Of a stretch of 40,158 nt of DNA, positions 8,744 through 16,651 are shown in pieces (position 1 is the first letter of the stretch; every line of letters begins with the position of its first letter). Both the position numbers and the translations under genes were made by a program. Location: NCBI GenBank assembly GCA_012523775.1, contig JAAYTK010000047.1, positions 1 to 40,158 on the forward strand, in the 5' to 3' direction. Below the pieces are notes generated by a model. That model saw only the letters and a program-made list of their open reading frames with translations, was not told the DNA's origin and made no database searches. This DNA comes from Clostridiales bacterium (GTDB taxonomy: Bacteria > Bacillota > Clostridia > Lachnospirales > Lachnospiraceae).

Positions 8744-10804
8744 ATGTTTAATTCTAAGGAGTACAGATTGAAATTTACCGAAAAGGCTAAAAAGATTGTC
8801 GAGCAGATGAGCCTTGAGGAAAAGGTTTATCTGATGAGTGGAAGAATTTCATTGGAAGACGTGGGTGATGTTTTTAATCATCCGAGCGCCGACAATCATT
8901 ATAATGTTTTTCCTTATCCGGCCGGCGGTAATGAAAGATTGGGTGTACCCGAGCTTAAATTCTGCGACGGACCAAGAGGAGTCGTATGCTATAGGGCAAC
9001 CTGTTTCCCTGTAACCATGGCAAGAGGTGCCACTTTTGATACAGAGCTTGAGGAAGAAGTAGGTGAAGCAATTGCAAGAGAGATTCGTGCTTTTGGCGGA
9101 AACTATTATGGCGGAGTATGCATAAACCTTCCTTACAATCCGGGCTGGGGAAGAAGCCAGGAAGTATACGGTGAGGATACTTATCACTTAGGTGCTATGG
9201 GATCAGCTTTAGTAAAGGGTGTCCAGAAGCACAATGTAGTTGCATGCGTTAAGCACTATGCATTTAACAGCATGGAGGAAGGACGCTTTAAGGTAAGCGT
9301 AGATGCTTCCAAGAGAACTGAAAGAGAAGTATATCTTCGTCATTTTAAGGACTGTATCGAAGCAGGTGCTGCATCCGTCATGAGTGCATACAACAGATAT
9401 AAAGGAACCTATTTAGGTGAGCATAAATATATGCTGCGCGATGTATTAAAGGGCGAGTGGGATTTCGACGGATTTGTTGTAAGTGACTTTATTTGGGGTA
9501 CAAAGAGTACTGTAGATGCAGCCAATAACGGTCTTGATGTAGAGATGTGTAATACCTTCTACTATGGAGATAAGCTGGTGCAGGCTGTTAAGGAGAATAA
9601 GGTCGATGAATCCGTAATCGATGAAGCTGCACTTAGAATTGTAAGAACACTGATCGCGGCAGCAGAGGCAGAAGATCCTGAAACATACGAACATTCTGTA
9701 ATCAGCTGTGGTGCACACATTGCACTTGCCAAGAAGGCAGCAGCTAAGGCTATGACATTGATTAAGAATGAGAATCAGGTATTACCTCTCAGTAAAAAGC
9801 TTGATAATATTCTTGTTCTTGGTAAATTGGCTAATGTAGAGAATATTGGTGATCATGGCTCCAGTAGAGTATTCCCTTATTATACAGTAACACCTCTTCA
9901 GGGAATCGTGGATATAGCCAAGGACAGTAAGGTAACATACTATTCAGGAGAGGATATTAATAAGGCGGCTGAAATGGCTAAGAATGCTGATGCGGTAATC
10001 ATGGTTGTTGGTTATGACAATGATGATGAGGGTGAATTCCTGACAAATGAAGATTCATCCGTATTTGAAAGACGTATCGGTGGTGACAGAAGAAATCTTG
10101 GCTTACATCAGAACGAGGTCGACTTAATTAATGCCGTTGGTAAGGTTAACAAGAACAATGCCGTTGTATTAATCGGTGGTAATATGATACTTGTAGATAA
10201 TTTCGAGGCTAATGCATCCTCTATTCTGATGGCATATTATCCCGGTATGGAGGGCGGTACTGTAATAGCCGAAACCTTATTCGGAGACAACAATCCGGGA
10301 GGTAAACTGCCGTTTGTACTTGTTAAGGATGCTAAGGATTTACCTGAGGTTGACTGGGACGCTGATGAAGTTGTCTATGATTACTATCATGGATATGCTA
10401 GGCTCGAGAAAAACAATGTTGCTCCATATGCACCATATGGCTTCGGTTTAAGCTACACAACCTTTGATATTAAGGATGCAGGCTGTAAGGTAGAAAATGA
10501 TATGATTACTGCTCAGGTACAGGTAACAAACACAGGTGATATGGCCGGTGATGAGGTTATTCAACTGTATGTAGGCAAAGAGGACTCTGCCGTAGACAGA
10601 CCTGTAAGAGAGCTTAAGGGCTTCACCCGTGTATCATTACAACCCGGTGAGACCAAGACAGTTACCGTTACAACACCTGTATCAAAGCTTGAATACTATT
10701 GCGATAATGATAATATGTGGAAGCTTGAAAAGGGTAAGTACCAAGCATATATCGGCAACGCATTAAGCGACGAGCATCTTACTAAGGTTGAATTTGAGGT
10801 ATAA
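8744..10804 (+). CDS. GH3 family beta-glycosidase (second paralogue)
   Basis: This 686-residue GH3 enzyme is cytoplasmic (no signal peptide) and has the same three-domain layout as the gene at 1845. Motifs are DGPRG (75-79), GRSQEVYGED (136-145), KHY (170-172) and FDGFVVSDF with Asp248 as the expected nucleophile. A fibronectin-III-like domain forms the C terminus. The two enzymes are alike throughout, including the unusual YPAGG and NSME stretches, and arose by duplication. They differ where GH3 loops shape the substrate site: the KSTCYP region of the first copy is shortened here to RATCFP. The SD AAAGGAGG lies just before the ATG. It is the last gene of the locus, closed by the terminator at 10840. 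Confidence 0.9.
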   Translation: MFNSKEYRLKFTEKAKKIVEQMSLEEKVYLMSGRISLEDVGDVFNHPSADNHYNVFPYPAGGNERLGVPELKFCDGPRGVVCYRATCFPVTMARGATFDTELEEEVGEAIAREIRAFGGNYYGGVCINLPYNPGWGRSQEVYGEDTYHLGAMGSALVKGVQKHNVVACVKHYAFNSMEEGRFKVSVDASKRTEREVYLRHFKDCIEAGAASVMSAYNRYKGTYLGEHKYMLRDVLKGEWDFDGFVVSDFIWGTKSTVDAANNGLDVEMCNTFYYGDKLVQAVKENKVDESVIDEAALRIVRTLIAAAEAEDPETYEHSVISCGAHIALAKKAAAKAMTLIKNENQVLPLSKKLDNILVLGKLANVENIGDHGSSRVFPYYTVTPLQGIVDIAKDSKVTYYSGEDINKAAEMAKNADAVIMVVGYDNDDEGEFLTNEDSSVFERRIGGDRRNLGLHQNEVDLINAVGKVNKNNAVVLIGGNMILVDNFEANASSILMAYYPGMEGGTVIAETLFGDNNPGGKLPFVLVKDAKDLPEVDWDADEVVYDYYHGYARLEKNNVAPYAPYGFGLSYTTFDIKDAGCKVENDMITAQVQVTNTGDMAGDEVIQLYVGKEDSAVDRPVRELKGFTRVSLQPGETKTVTVTTPVSKLEYYCDNDNMWKLEKGKYQAYIGNALSDEHLTKVEFEV

Positions 10805-10839
10805 TAGTTATTTTGTAATTATATAATGTAATATAAATT

Positions 10840-10892
10840 ATGGGCATAAGCTTAATTCACCGGAGTGAAGAAGCTTATGCCCATTAATTTTG
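10840..10892 (+). terminator. Strong terminator ending the transporter/GH3 operon
   Basis: A 14-bp stem (ATGGGCATAAGCTT with AAGCTTATGCCCAT, 10840-10853 and 10871-10884) is extended by an inner TTCAC/GTGAA pairing around a CGGA loop. TAATTTTGTTT follows. It lies 36 bp after the second GH3 gene. Confidence 0.88.
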
Positions 10893-10951
10893 TTTATTAA
10901 ATTGTATTTTTATGGTACTATTATATTATTATTTATGATTGGAGGTTTGTG

Positions 10952-11578
10952 ATGTTTGAGAATAGTAAATACCTATTATCATTTACAATATCTTATGTTG
11001 TTACAGGAATAATAACTCTGGTTACAACGGTTACTCCAACTTATTATATATTACTAGTAATAATACCTGTCATTACATTAATTCTATATTATTTATATAA
11101 GAAGAATTTCTACATAAAGTTAGGCACCTATGCAGTCATATTAGTATGTGGTACCATCATGTGGTCCTCAGATTTTCTAAGAAAGCACATTGTTATTGAC
11201 GAATACTCAATAACAGCCGCGGTGTTTTTTGTTCTTAATTTAGTCTTTGCCATCGTATTTCCTTATATTAAACCTAATGGATTTACAGGCATAAGGATAC
11301 CCATCACATTAAACTATCCTGAAATATGGGAAAGAACTCACAAGGCGACTTCCGCATATGTATCAGGAACCTTAATACCTTTATTTCTGTTATTTTTCTA
11401 CACTAACGGAGCTTTGAGGTTTGTTCTATGCCTTCTGTTAGTCGGTGTTCCTTTAATTATGGGTGCTTTCTATGCCAATATTATTGGTCGTCCGATAGTA
11501 AAGGAGGAAAGAGAAAGGGATGCCAATGATTTAAAGGAGCAAATCAGAAAAGAGGAGCATCCCAGAATTCCCAAATAA
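10952..11578 (+). CDS. SdpI-family integral membrane protein
   Basis: This 208-residue protein has about six hydrophobic segments. The central motif GFTGIRIPITLNYPEIWERTHK matches the SdpI family signature (GxRxPxTL..E.W..TH). B. subtilis SdpI is the immunity protein and signal transducer for the SdpC toxin, but most family members have no known role, and no sdpC- or sdpR-like gene is next to this one. The ATG at 10952 follows GGAGG (10941-10945) by six bases; an in-frame GTG precedes it at 10949. The C-terminal tail is charged and cytoplasmic. It is probably monocistronic; the next gene converges on it with only 13 bp between the stops. Confidence 0.75.
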   Translation: MFENSKYLLSFTISYVVTGIITLVTTVTPTYYILLVIIPVITLILYYLYKKNFYIKLGTYAVILVCGTIMWSSDFLRKHIVIDEYSITAAVFFVLNLVFAIVFPYIKPNGFTGIRIPITLNYPEIWERTHKATSAYVSGTLIPLFLLFFYTNGALRFVLCLLLVGVPLIMGAFYANIIGRPIVKEERERDANDLKEQIRKEEHPRIPK

Positions 11579-11591
11579 TTAAATTTTCATA

Positions 11592-12803
11592 CTAATCATC
11601 CGACAAGGATTTATATATTGCATCCGCAAGAGCATCCAGCTCATGTTCTCTATCTTCTTTTAGAGAAGATTTGATATCGATTGGTGTTCCCACAATCTCC
11701 ATGTTCTTCATATTATTTACCATTTCAGTCATGACTTTAAGTGCAGCGGAAGACCATGTGTGATTTCCTATTAGAGATACCTTGCGGTTACTTATATTAA
11801 GCACCGAAAGTTCCCTTATAAGGGAATCCATTGGAAAATATAAATGTAAGTTGTAGGTTGGTGATGCAAATACGACATTACTGTATTTGAATATGTCAGA
11901 TATTATATAGGAGGGATGCGTCTTAGACACATCATACATCCTCATATCCTTAACACCTCTTTGGGCAAGCTTTGATGCCAGAGCGTTTACGGCATTTTCA
12001 GTATTGCCGTACATGGATGCATAGGCTATAACAACGCCCTTCTTCTCAGGTAAATATCTGCTCCATATGTCATACTTATTAAGGATATACGAAATCATAT
12101 CTCCCCGCCAGATGTGACCGTGGAGAGAACAGATCATATTAATCTTAAGTCCGTCAAGCTTTTTAAATAAAGCCTGTACCTGATTACCATACCTGCCTAC
12201 TATATTGGTATAATAGCGTCTGGCCTCATCCAGATAATAACTGTCATATTCGACTTCGTCTGCGAATATATTGCCTGCTAAAGCTCCGAAGGCTCCGAAT
12301 GCATCAGCTGAGAAAAGTATACCCTGTGTTACTTCATAGGTTACCATAACCTCAGGCCAGTGTACCATCGGGGCCATATAGAACCGCAGTACATGCTTGC
12401 CTAGGGAGATTTCTTCCCCTTCCTTAACCTCAAGAAAATTTTCTGATATATCCATGCTGTAATATTGATTGAAGAACTGTAAGGTCTTTGCGTTTCCTAT
12501 TACACTTACACCGGGATAACGCCGCAGTATCTCCTCAATATTTGCACAGTGGTCCGGCTCCATGTGGTTTATTACAAGATAATCCAGTTCTCTGCCGTTA
12601 AGAGCATAGGTTATATTCTCCATGTATTCAGCGGTTATAGCGGCATCGACAGTATCCAACAGGGCTGTCTTCTCGTCGTTAATCAGATATGAGTTATACG
12701 AAACTCCATTAGTAAGAGGGAACATGTTCTCAAACCGCTCTATTCTTCTGTCATTTCCCCCTACCCAATAAATATTTTTTAAAATTTCATATGTGTTATT
12801 TAT
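11592..12803 (-). CDS. fprA: Flavodiiron protein (NO/O2 reductase) with probable ATA start
   Basis: This cytoplasmic flavodiiron protein reduces O2 to water and/or NO to N2O in anaerobes. It has an N-terminal metallo-beta-lactamase-like diiron domain and a C-terminal flavodoxin domain (FMN loop ASMYGNTE). With the start proposed here it has 403 residues and the diiron ligands fall at His80, Glu82, Asp84, His85, His148, Asp167 and His227, close to family numbering. The first in-frame ATG is only at 12725, and starting there would remove the conserved N-terminal strand (NIYWVGGNDRRIERFEN) that is clearly encoded upstream. No ATG, GTG or TTG lies in frame before it, but ATA at 12803-12801 is placed eight bases after a perfect AGGAGG. 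A mutated or miscalled ATG is the alternative. Transcription probably starts from the promoter at 12943-12971. Confidence 0.85.
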   Translation of the reverse strand: MNNTYEILKNIYWVGGNDRRIERFENMFPLTNGVSYNSYLINDEKTALLDTVDAAITAEYMENITYALNGRELDYLVINHMEPDHCANIEEILRRYPGVSVIGNAKTLQFFNQYYSMDISENFLEVKEGEEISLGKHVLRFYMAPMVHWPEVMVTYEVTQGILFSADAFGAFGALAGNIFADEVEYDSYYLDEARRYYTNIVGRYGNQVQALFKKLDGLKINMICSLHGHIWRGDMISYILNKYDIWSRYLPEKKGVVIAYASMYGNTENAVNALASKLAQRGVKDMRMYDVSKTHPSYIISDIFKYSNVVFASPTYNLHLYFPMDSLIRELSVLNISNRKVSLIGNHTWSSAALKVMTEMVNNMKNMEIVGTPIDIKSSLKEDREHELDALADAIYKSLSDD

Positions 12804-12810
12804 CTCAAAA

Positions 12811-12911
12811 ACCTCCTCTTTGATTAGAATTTTTCAATAACTTATAACGGAGGTTTTACCTCCTCTTTGATTAGAATTTTTCAATAACTTATAACGGAGG
12901 TTTTACCTCCT
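12811..12911 (-). repeat. 47-bp perfect tandem repeat duplicating the fprA ribosome-binding site
   Basis: Two identical 47-bp units lie at 12811-12857 and 12858-12904, followed by a 7-bp start of a third (12905-12911). On the minus strand each unit carries AGGAGGT and ACCTCC, so three SD copies and two anti-SD copies alternate in the fprA leader. Each upstream copy forms a small hairpin, GGAGGT-AAA-ACCTCC (12849-12863 and 12896-12910). The SD nearest the start (12812-12817) lies outside these hairpins. Confidence 0.9.
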
Positions 12912-12942
12912 AATCACTAAATAAGGAATGATTACTGTTTTC

Positions 12943-12971
12943 AATATACACCAATTTAACTGATTTATCAA
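12943..12971 (-). promoter_or_regulatory. Probable sigma-A promoter for fprA
   Basis: On the minus strand TTGATA (12971-12966), a 17-bp spacer and TATATT (12948-12943) form a good housekeeping promoter. It would give a leader of about 135 nt that contains the whole tandem repeat. Confidence 0.7.
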
Positions 12972-13031
12972 GAACAAAAACACATATGAAAAAATTAAGG
13001 TAATTTTACTTTTATAAATTTTATTATAAAG

Positions 13032-13060
13032 TTGATATTTTTGGAAGGTATGTATATTAT
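13032..13060 (+). promoter_or_regulatory. Probable sigma-A promoter for the kinase operon
   Basis: TTGATA (13032-13037), a 17-bp spacer and TATTAT (13055-13060). The resulting leader to the SD at 13160 is about 95 nt and AT-rich, with no obvious terminator-like structure. Confidence 0.6.
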
Positions 13061-13172
13061 AGTTATAATAAATGCTTGAGTAAGTTAAAATGGTTTCTAT
13101 GGATAATATAAAAAACCTTAGGAACTTGTTCTTATTAATATATTATTTTATAGATAATGGAGGAGGAGTTTT

Positions 13173-14780
13173 ATGGACAGTAGCTTAGTTAATATGAGAA
13201 GGGATGCAATTATTAAAGGCAGAACCACGCTGGGTATTGAGCTGGGTTCAACAAGAATAAAGGCCGTACTGATGGACGAAAATTATAATGCAATAGCAAC
13301 AGGTAAGCATGATTGGGAGAACCGTTATATTGATAATATATGGACATATACCTTGGAGGATATATGGGAAGGGGTACAAGGCAGCTATCATGATTTGGCA
13401 GAGGATGTTATGAGAGAGTATGGGGTTACTATTACCACCATAGGAGCTATAGGCTTTAGTGCCATGATGCATGGGTATATGGCTTTCAATAAGGAGGGTG
13501 AGCTGCTGGTTCCCTTTAGAACCTGGAGAAATACGATTACAGGACAGGCATCCGACATATTGACGGACTTATTTCAATATAATATACCCCAAAGATGGAG
13601 CATTGCTCATTTATATCAGGCTATTTTAAATAATGAAGAGCATGTGGCCGAGATTGATTATCTGATTACTCTTGAAGGCTATGTACACTGGAAGCTTACC
13701 GGACAGAGGGTTCTTGGTATTGGAGATGCCTCAGGAATGTTTCCTGTTGATACAAAGACCAAGGATTTTAATGAATATATGATTAATCAGTTTGATGAAT
13801 TGGTTGCAGATAAAGGTCTTCCATGGAAGCTTCGTGATATTCTGCCAAAGGTTCTGGTTGCCGGTGAATATGCCGGAAAGCTTACAAGAGAAGGAGCAAA
13901 ACTTCTTGATCCAAGTGGCAATTTAACGGCGGGAATACCTTTTTGTCCACCGGAGGGTGATGCAGGAACAGGCATGGTTGCTACAAACAGTGTTGCCATA
14001 AGAACCGGTAATGTGTCTGCGGGAACAAGTGTGTTTGCAATGGTTGTGCTTGAGCATGAGCTGAGTAAGGTTCATAAGGAGATTGACCTGGTAATGACGC
14101 CTGCCGGTGACCTGGTTGCGATGGTGCATAGTAATAACTGTACATCAGACTTAAATGCATGGGTATCAATATTCGGTGAATTTGCAGCCTCTATGAATAT
14201 GGATGTAGATACTTCCGAGCTTTATTCCGTCTTATATAATAAGGCTCTGGAGGGGGATACCGATTGCGGAGGACTTCTTTCATACGGATATTATTCAGGA
14301 GAGCATATAACTAATTTTGAAGAAGGAAGACCTCTGTTTGTAAGAAGACCGGATGCCAGCTTTAATCTTGCTAATTTTATGAGAGTGCATCTGTATACAT
14401 CACTAGGGGCCTTAAAGACCGGGCTGGATATATTATTTAAAGAAGAAAACGTGAAGGTTGATTGTGTTTTAGGACATGGTGGATTATTTAAGACTAAGGG
14501 AGTCGGACAGAGGATACTTGCCGCCGCCATGAACACACCGGTCTCGGTTATGGATACAGCCGGAGAAGGAGGAGCCTGGGGAATAGCGATTTTGGCAGAT
14601 TACATGTTACATAAATCCCAGGATGAAACCCTGGATCATTATCTTTCAGAGAGAGTATTTGCTGATAAGGCAGATATACGTGTTGAACCTGATGAGAAGG
14701 ATGTACAGGGCTTCGAGCAGTTTATGAAGCTATATAGGGCAGGACTTGCCATAGAAAGGGCAGCAGTTGAGGTATTATAA
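13173..14780 (+). CDS. FGGY-family sugar kinase, probable L-ribulokinase
   Basis: This 535-residue FGGY-family kinase phosphorylates a ketose or polyol with ATP. The N-terminal phosphate loop [16 protein letters not shown] (about residues 21-36) and the C-terminal adenosine-binding stretch [19 protein letters not shown] with GEGGAWG are visible. Its length is closer to ribulokinases (about 550) than to xylulokinases (about 490). The AraD-type epimerase starts 44 bp downstream, which favours L-ribulose as substrate. No L-arabinose isomerase gene is in the window. The ATG at 13173 follows GGAGGAGG (13160-13167). Substrate remains an inference. Confidence 0.8.
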   Translation: MDSSLVNMRRDAIIKGRTTLGIELGSTRIKAVLMDENYNAIATGKHDWENRYIDNIWTYTLEDIWEGVQGSYHDLAEDVMREYGVTITTIGAIGFSAMMHGYMAFNKEGELLVPFRTWRNTITGQASDILTDLFQYNIPQRWSIAHLYQAILNNEEHVAEIDYLITLEGYVHWKLTGQRVLGIGDASGMFPVDTKTKDFNEYMINQFDELVADKGLPWKLRDILPKVLVAGEYAGKLTREGAKLLDPSGNLTAGIPFCPPEGDAGTGMVATNSVAIRTGNVSAGTSVFAMVVLEHELSKVHKEIDLVMTPAGDLVAMVHSNNCTSDLNAWVSIFGEFAASMNMDVDTSELYSVLYNKALEGDTDCGGLLSYGYYSGEHITNFEEGRPLFVRRPDASFNLANFMRVHLYTSLGALKTGLDILFKEENVKVDCVLGHGGLFKTKGVGQRILAAAMNTPVSVMDTAGEGGAWGIAILADYMLHKSQDETLDHYLSERVFADKADIRVEPDEKDVQGFEQFMKLYRAGLAIERAAVEVL

Positions 14781-14824
14781 TGTAATTTGGATTTGACGAG
14801 TTAATATTGAAGGTAGGTGCTATT

Positions 14825-15526
14825 ATGTTAGAAAGGCTTAGGAATGAAGTATATGAAGCCAATATGGAGCTTCAAAGACGTGGTTTGATTATCTATACAT
14901 GGGGAAATGTAAGCGGAATTGACAGAGAGAAGGGACTATTTGTCATAAAGCCAAGCGGTATCAGTTATGATGAACTTACTCCTAATGATATGGTAGTTAT
15001 GGATATGTCCGGCAATAAAGTCTATGGACACTATAACCCATCATCTGACACGGCTACACATCTGGAGCTTTACCGGGCATTTTCCGAGATTGGCGGTATT
15101 GTGCATACCCATTCACCTACGGCAACGGCTTGGGCTCAGGCGGGAAGGTCAATACCCTGTTATGGGACAACTCATGCAGATTATTTTAACGGAGAAATAC
15201 CCTGTACCAGAGGATTGACAGAGGACGAGGTTAAGGATGAGTATGAGAAGAATACAGGCTTGGTTATTATTGAAGCATTTCAGGACAAGAATCCGCTTCA
15301 TGTTCCCGGTGTTCTGTGCAGAAATCATGGACCGTTTGCATGGGGTAAGGATGCCGCTGATGCTGTCCATAATGCCGTGGTTTTGGAAGAGATTGCGAAG
15401 ATGAACCTTATAACAGAGCAGTTATGCGACAATATGGTTCCGGCACCAAAATATATACAGGATAAGCATTTTTTTAGAAAACATGGAGAAAATGCTTACT
15501 ATGGACAAAACATATTAAAAAACTGA
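14825..15526 (+). CDS. araD: L-ribulose-5-phosphate 4-epimerase
   Basis: This 233-residue class II aldolase-family epimerase converts L-ribulose 5-phosphate to D-xylulose 5-phosphate, feeding arabinose carbon into the pentose phosphate pathway. Family features are Asp75, the [14 protein letters not shown] segment with zinc ligands His94 and His96, the AraD-specific HADYF motif (Asp119), His168 in NHGPFAWG, and a C-terminal Tyr in NAYYGQN. The length equals E. coli AraD (231). ATG 14825 is preferred over the in-frame TTG at 14807 because AAGGTAGGTG lies just before it. It is downstream of the kinase gene and upstream of the pyrophosphatase in one operon. Confidence 0.9.
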   Translation: MLERLRNEVYEANMELQRRGLIIYTWGNVSGIDREKGLFVIKPSGISYDELTPNDMVVMDMSGNKVYGHYNPSSDTATHLELYRAFSEIGGIVHTHSPTATAWAQAGRSIPCYGTTHADYFNGEIPCTRGLTEDEVKDEYEKNTGLVIIEAFQDKNPLHVPGVLCRNHGPFAWGKDAADAVHNAVVLEEIAKMNLITEQLCDNMVPAPKYIQDKHFFRKHGENAYYGQNILKN

Positions 15527-15554
15527 TTGAAATGAATGAGAGCAGGTGAACACA

Positions 15555-16085
15555 GTGAAAAATATCTGGCATGATATTAGCCCTGAAAGAATTACACCAG
15601 AAGATTTTGTGGCGGTTGTGGAAATTTCAAAGGGAAGCAAAAAAAAGTATGAGCTCGATAAGGAGACAGGCTTGATTATTCTTGACCGTATCCTTTATAC
15701 TTCTACTCATTATCCTGAAAACTATGGATTCATACCAAGAACCTACGGTGACGATAAGGACCCTTTAGATGTGCTGATAATATGCTCCGAAGTGCTTGAA
15801 CCCCTATCGCTTGTACGATGTTATCCGATTGGTGCTATGAATATGATAGATAATGATATGAGAGACGAGAAAATAATTGCCATACCGTTTAACGACCCCA
15901 ATTTCAATATTTATAAGAACATTAGTGAATTGCCACAGCATTTATTCAATGAAATGAAACATTTCTTCAGCGTATATAAGGAGCTGGAGCATAAAGAGAC
16001 TGCCGTGGATGAATTCGGTGGTACAGAAATGGCATTGGACATAATTCGGTACTGTATTGATAATTATAATAAGCATTTCAAATAA
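15555..16085 (+). CDS. ppa: Soluble inorganic pyrophosphatase (family I)
   Basis: This 176-residue cytoplasmic enzyme hydrolyses pyrophosphate to two phosphates with Mg2+. The family I signature DDKDPLDVLI supplies the metal-binding Asp67, Asp69 and Asp72, and the upstream EISKGSKKKYELDKETG stretch carries the usual substrate-binding Lys/Glu. The start chosen is GTG 15555 behind AGGTG (15544-15548); a GTG at 15546 lies inside that SD. It is the third gene of the kinase/epimerase operon, followed by a terminator. Housekeeping pyrophosphatase and sugar catabolism are not usually co-transcribed. Confidence 0.87.
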   Translation: MKNIWHDISPERITPEDFVAVVEISKGSKKKYELDKETGLIILDRILYTSTHYPENYGFIPRTYGDDKDPLDVLIICSEVLEPLSLVRCYPIGAMNMIDNDMRDEKIIAIPFNDPNFNIYKNISELPQHLFNEMKHFFSVYKELEHKETAVDEFGGTEMALDIIRYCIDNYNKHFK

Positions 16086-16105
16086 AAACATATCGTAATT
16101 TATCA

Positions 16106-16136
16106 GAACGGGCTAAAAATCAGCCCGTTCTTTTTG
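16106..16136 (+). terminator. Terminator after the pyrophosphatase gene
   Basis: A 9-bp perfect stem GAACGGGCT (16106-16114) / AGCCCGTTC (16122-16130), 7-nt loop and five T residues. Confidence 0.93.
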
Positions 16137-16141
16137 GTACC

Positions 16142-16201
16142 TTTTTTGGTACCTGGTACACAAATAAAAAATAAAAAATTTGTGTACCAGGTACCAAAAA
16201 A
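16142..16201. repeat. 24-bp perfect inverted repeat with A-rich loop (REP-like)
   Basis: TTTTTTGGTACCTGGTACAC plus AAAT (16142-16165) is exactly complementary to 16178-16201, with a 12-nt A-rich loop. GGTACC also occurs just outside the left arm (16136-16141). The outer T/A runs make it look like a terminator on either strand, but a complete terminator already precedes it. The GGTACCTGGTAC core resembles palindromic intergenic repeats mobilised by RAYT-type Y1 transposases; this link is an inference and no such gene is in the window. Confidence 0.85.
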
Positions 16202-16206
16202 AGGTG

Positions 16207-16235
16207 TTGACAAATTTTATATCATGATGTAGTAT
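16207..16235 (+). promoter_or_regulatory. Promoter of the GntR/ABC operon
   Basis: Consensus TTGACA (16207-16212), 17-bp spacer and TAGTAT (16230-16235). It begins six bases after the long inverted repeat and directly precedes a palindromic operator. Confidence 0.75.
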
Positions 16236-16239
16236 AGTA

Positions 16240-16261
16240 GTTAGTTAGTCAAGTAACTAAC
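16240..16261. promoter_or_regulatory. Palindromic operator, probable GntR autoregulatory site
   Basis: GTTAGTTA and TAACTAAC form perfect 8-bp arms around GTCAAG (16240-16261). The site overlaps the expected transcription start, where a YtrA-type repressor would block its own operon. Confidence 0.7.
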
Positions 16262-16285
16262 CAATAAACCAAAGGAGGGATTGGC

Positions 16286-16651
16286 TTGCTTATAAATTTT
16301 AATGATGAACGCCCAATATTTATTCAGATTGCAGAGGGTATAGAGGATGCCATTTTGTCCGGAGCCTTTAAAGAGGAAAGCCAGATTCCTTCTATAACAG
16401 AGCTTTCTGTTAACTACCGAATTAATCCGGCTACGGCGTTAAAGGGAATTAATCTATTGGTAGATGAAGGAATTATTTATAAGAAACGGGGGGTTGGAAT
16501 GTTTGTTACACAAGGGGCTGTAAAACTGCTTAAGGGAAAGAGAAAAGAACAGTTTTTTGATAACTACGTTAAGAACTTGATTGAGGAGGCAATACGTTTG
16601 GATATCTCAAAGGAAGAGGTTATAAAACTTTTAGAAAGAGGGTATGAGTAA
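16286..16651 (+). CDS. GntR-family regulator, YtrA subfamily
   Basis: This 121-residue repressor has an N-terminal winged helix-turn-helix (about 10-75, with IPSITELSVNYRINPATALKG and GVGMFV) and only a short C-terminal helical tail instead of a ligand domain. That architecture defines the YtrA subfamily, whose members usually control the ABC transporter genes behind them. The TTG start at 16286 follows AAAGGAGG (16271-16278). The stop overlaps the ATPase ATG by one base (TAATG). The palindrome at 16240-16261 is its likely binding site. The inducing signal in relatives is often cell-envelope stress or an antimicrobial; none can be assigned here. Confidence 0.9.
   Translation: MLINFNDERPIFIQIAEGIEDAILSGAFKEESQIPSITELSVNYRINPATALKGINLLVDEGIIYKKRGVGMFVTQGAVKLLKGKRKEQFFDNYVKNLIEEAIRLDISKEEVIKLLERGYE

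Noticed and set aside
12811-12911. Possible CRISPR array
   Set aside because: Only two copies, directly abutting with no spacers; it is a tandem duplication.
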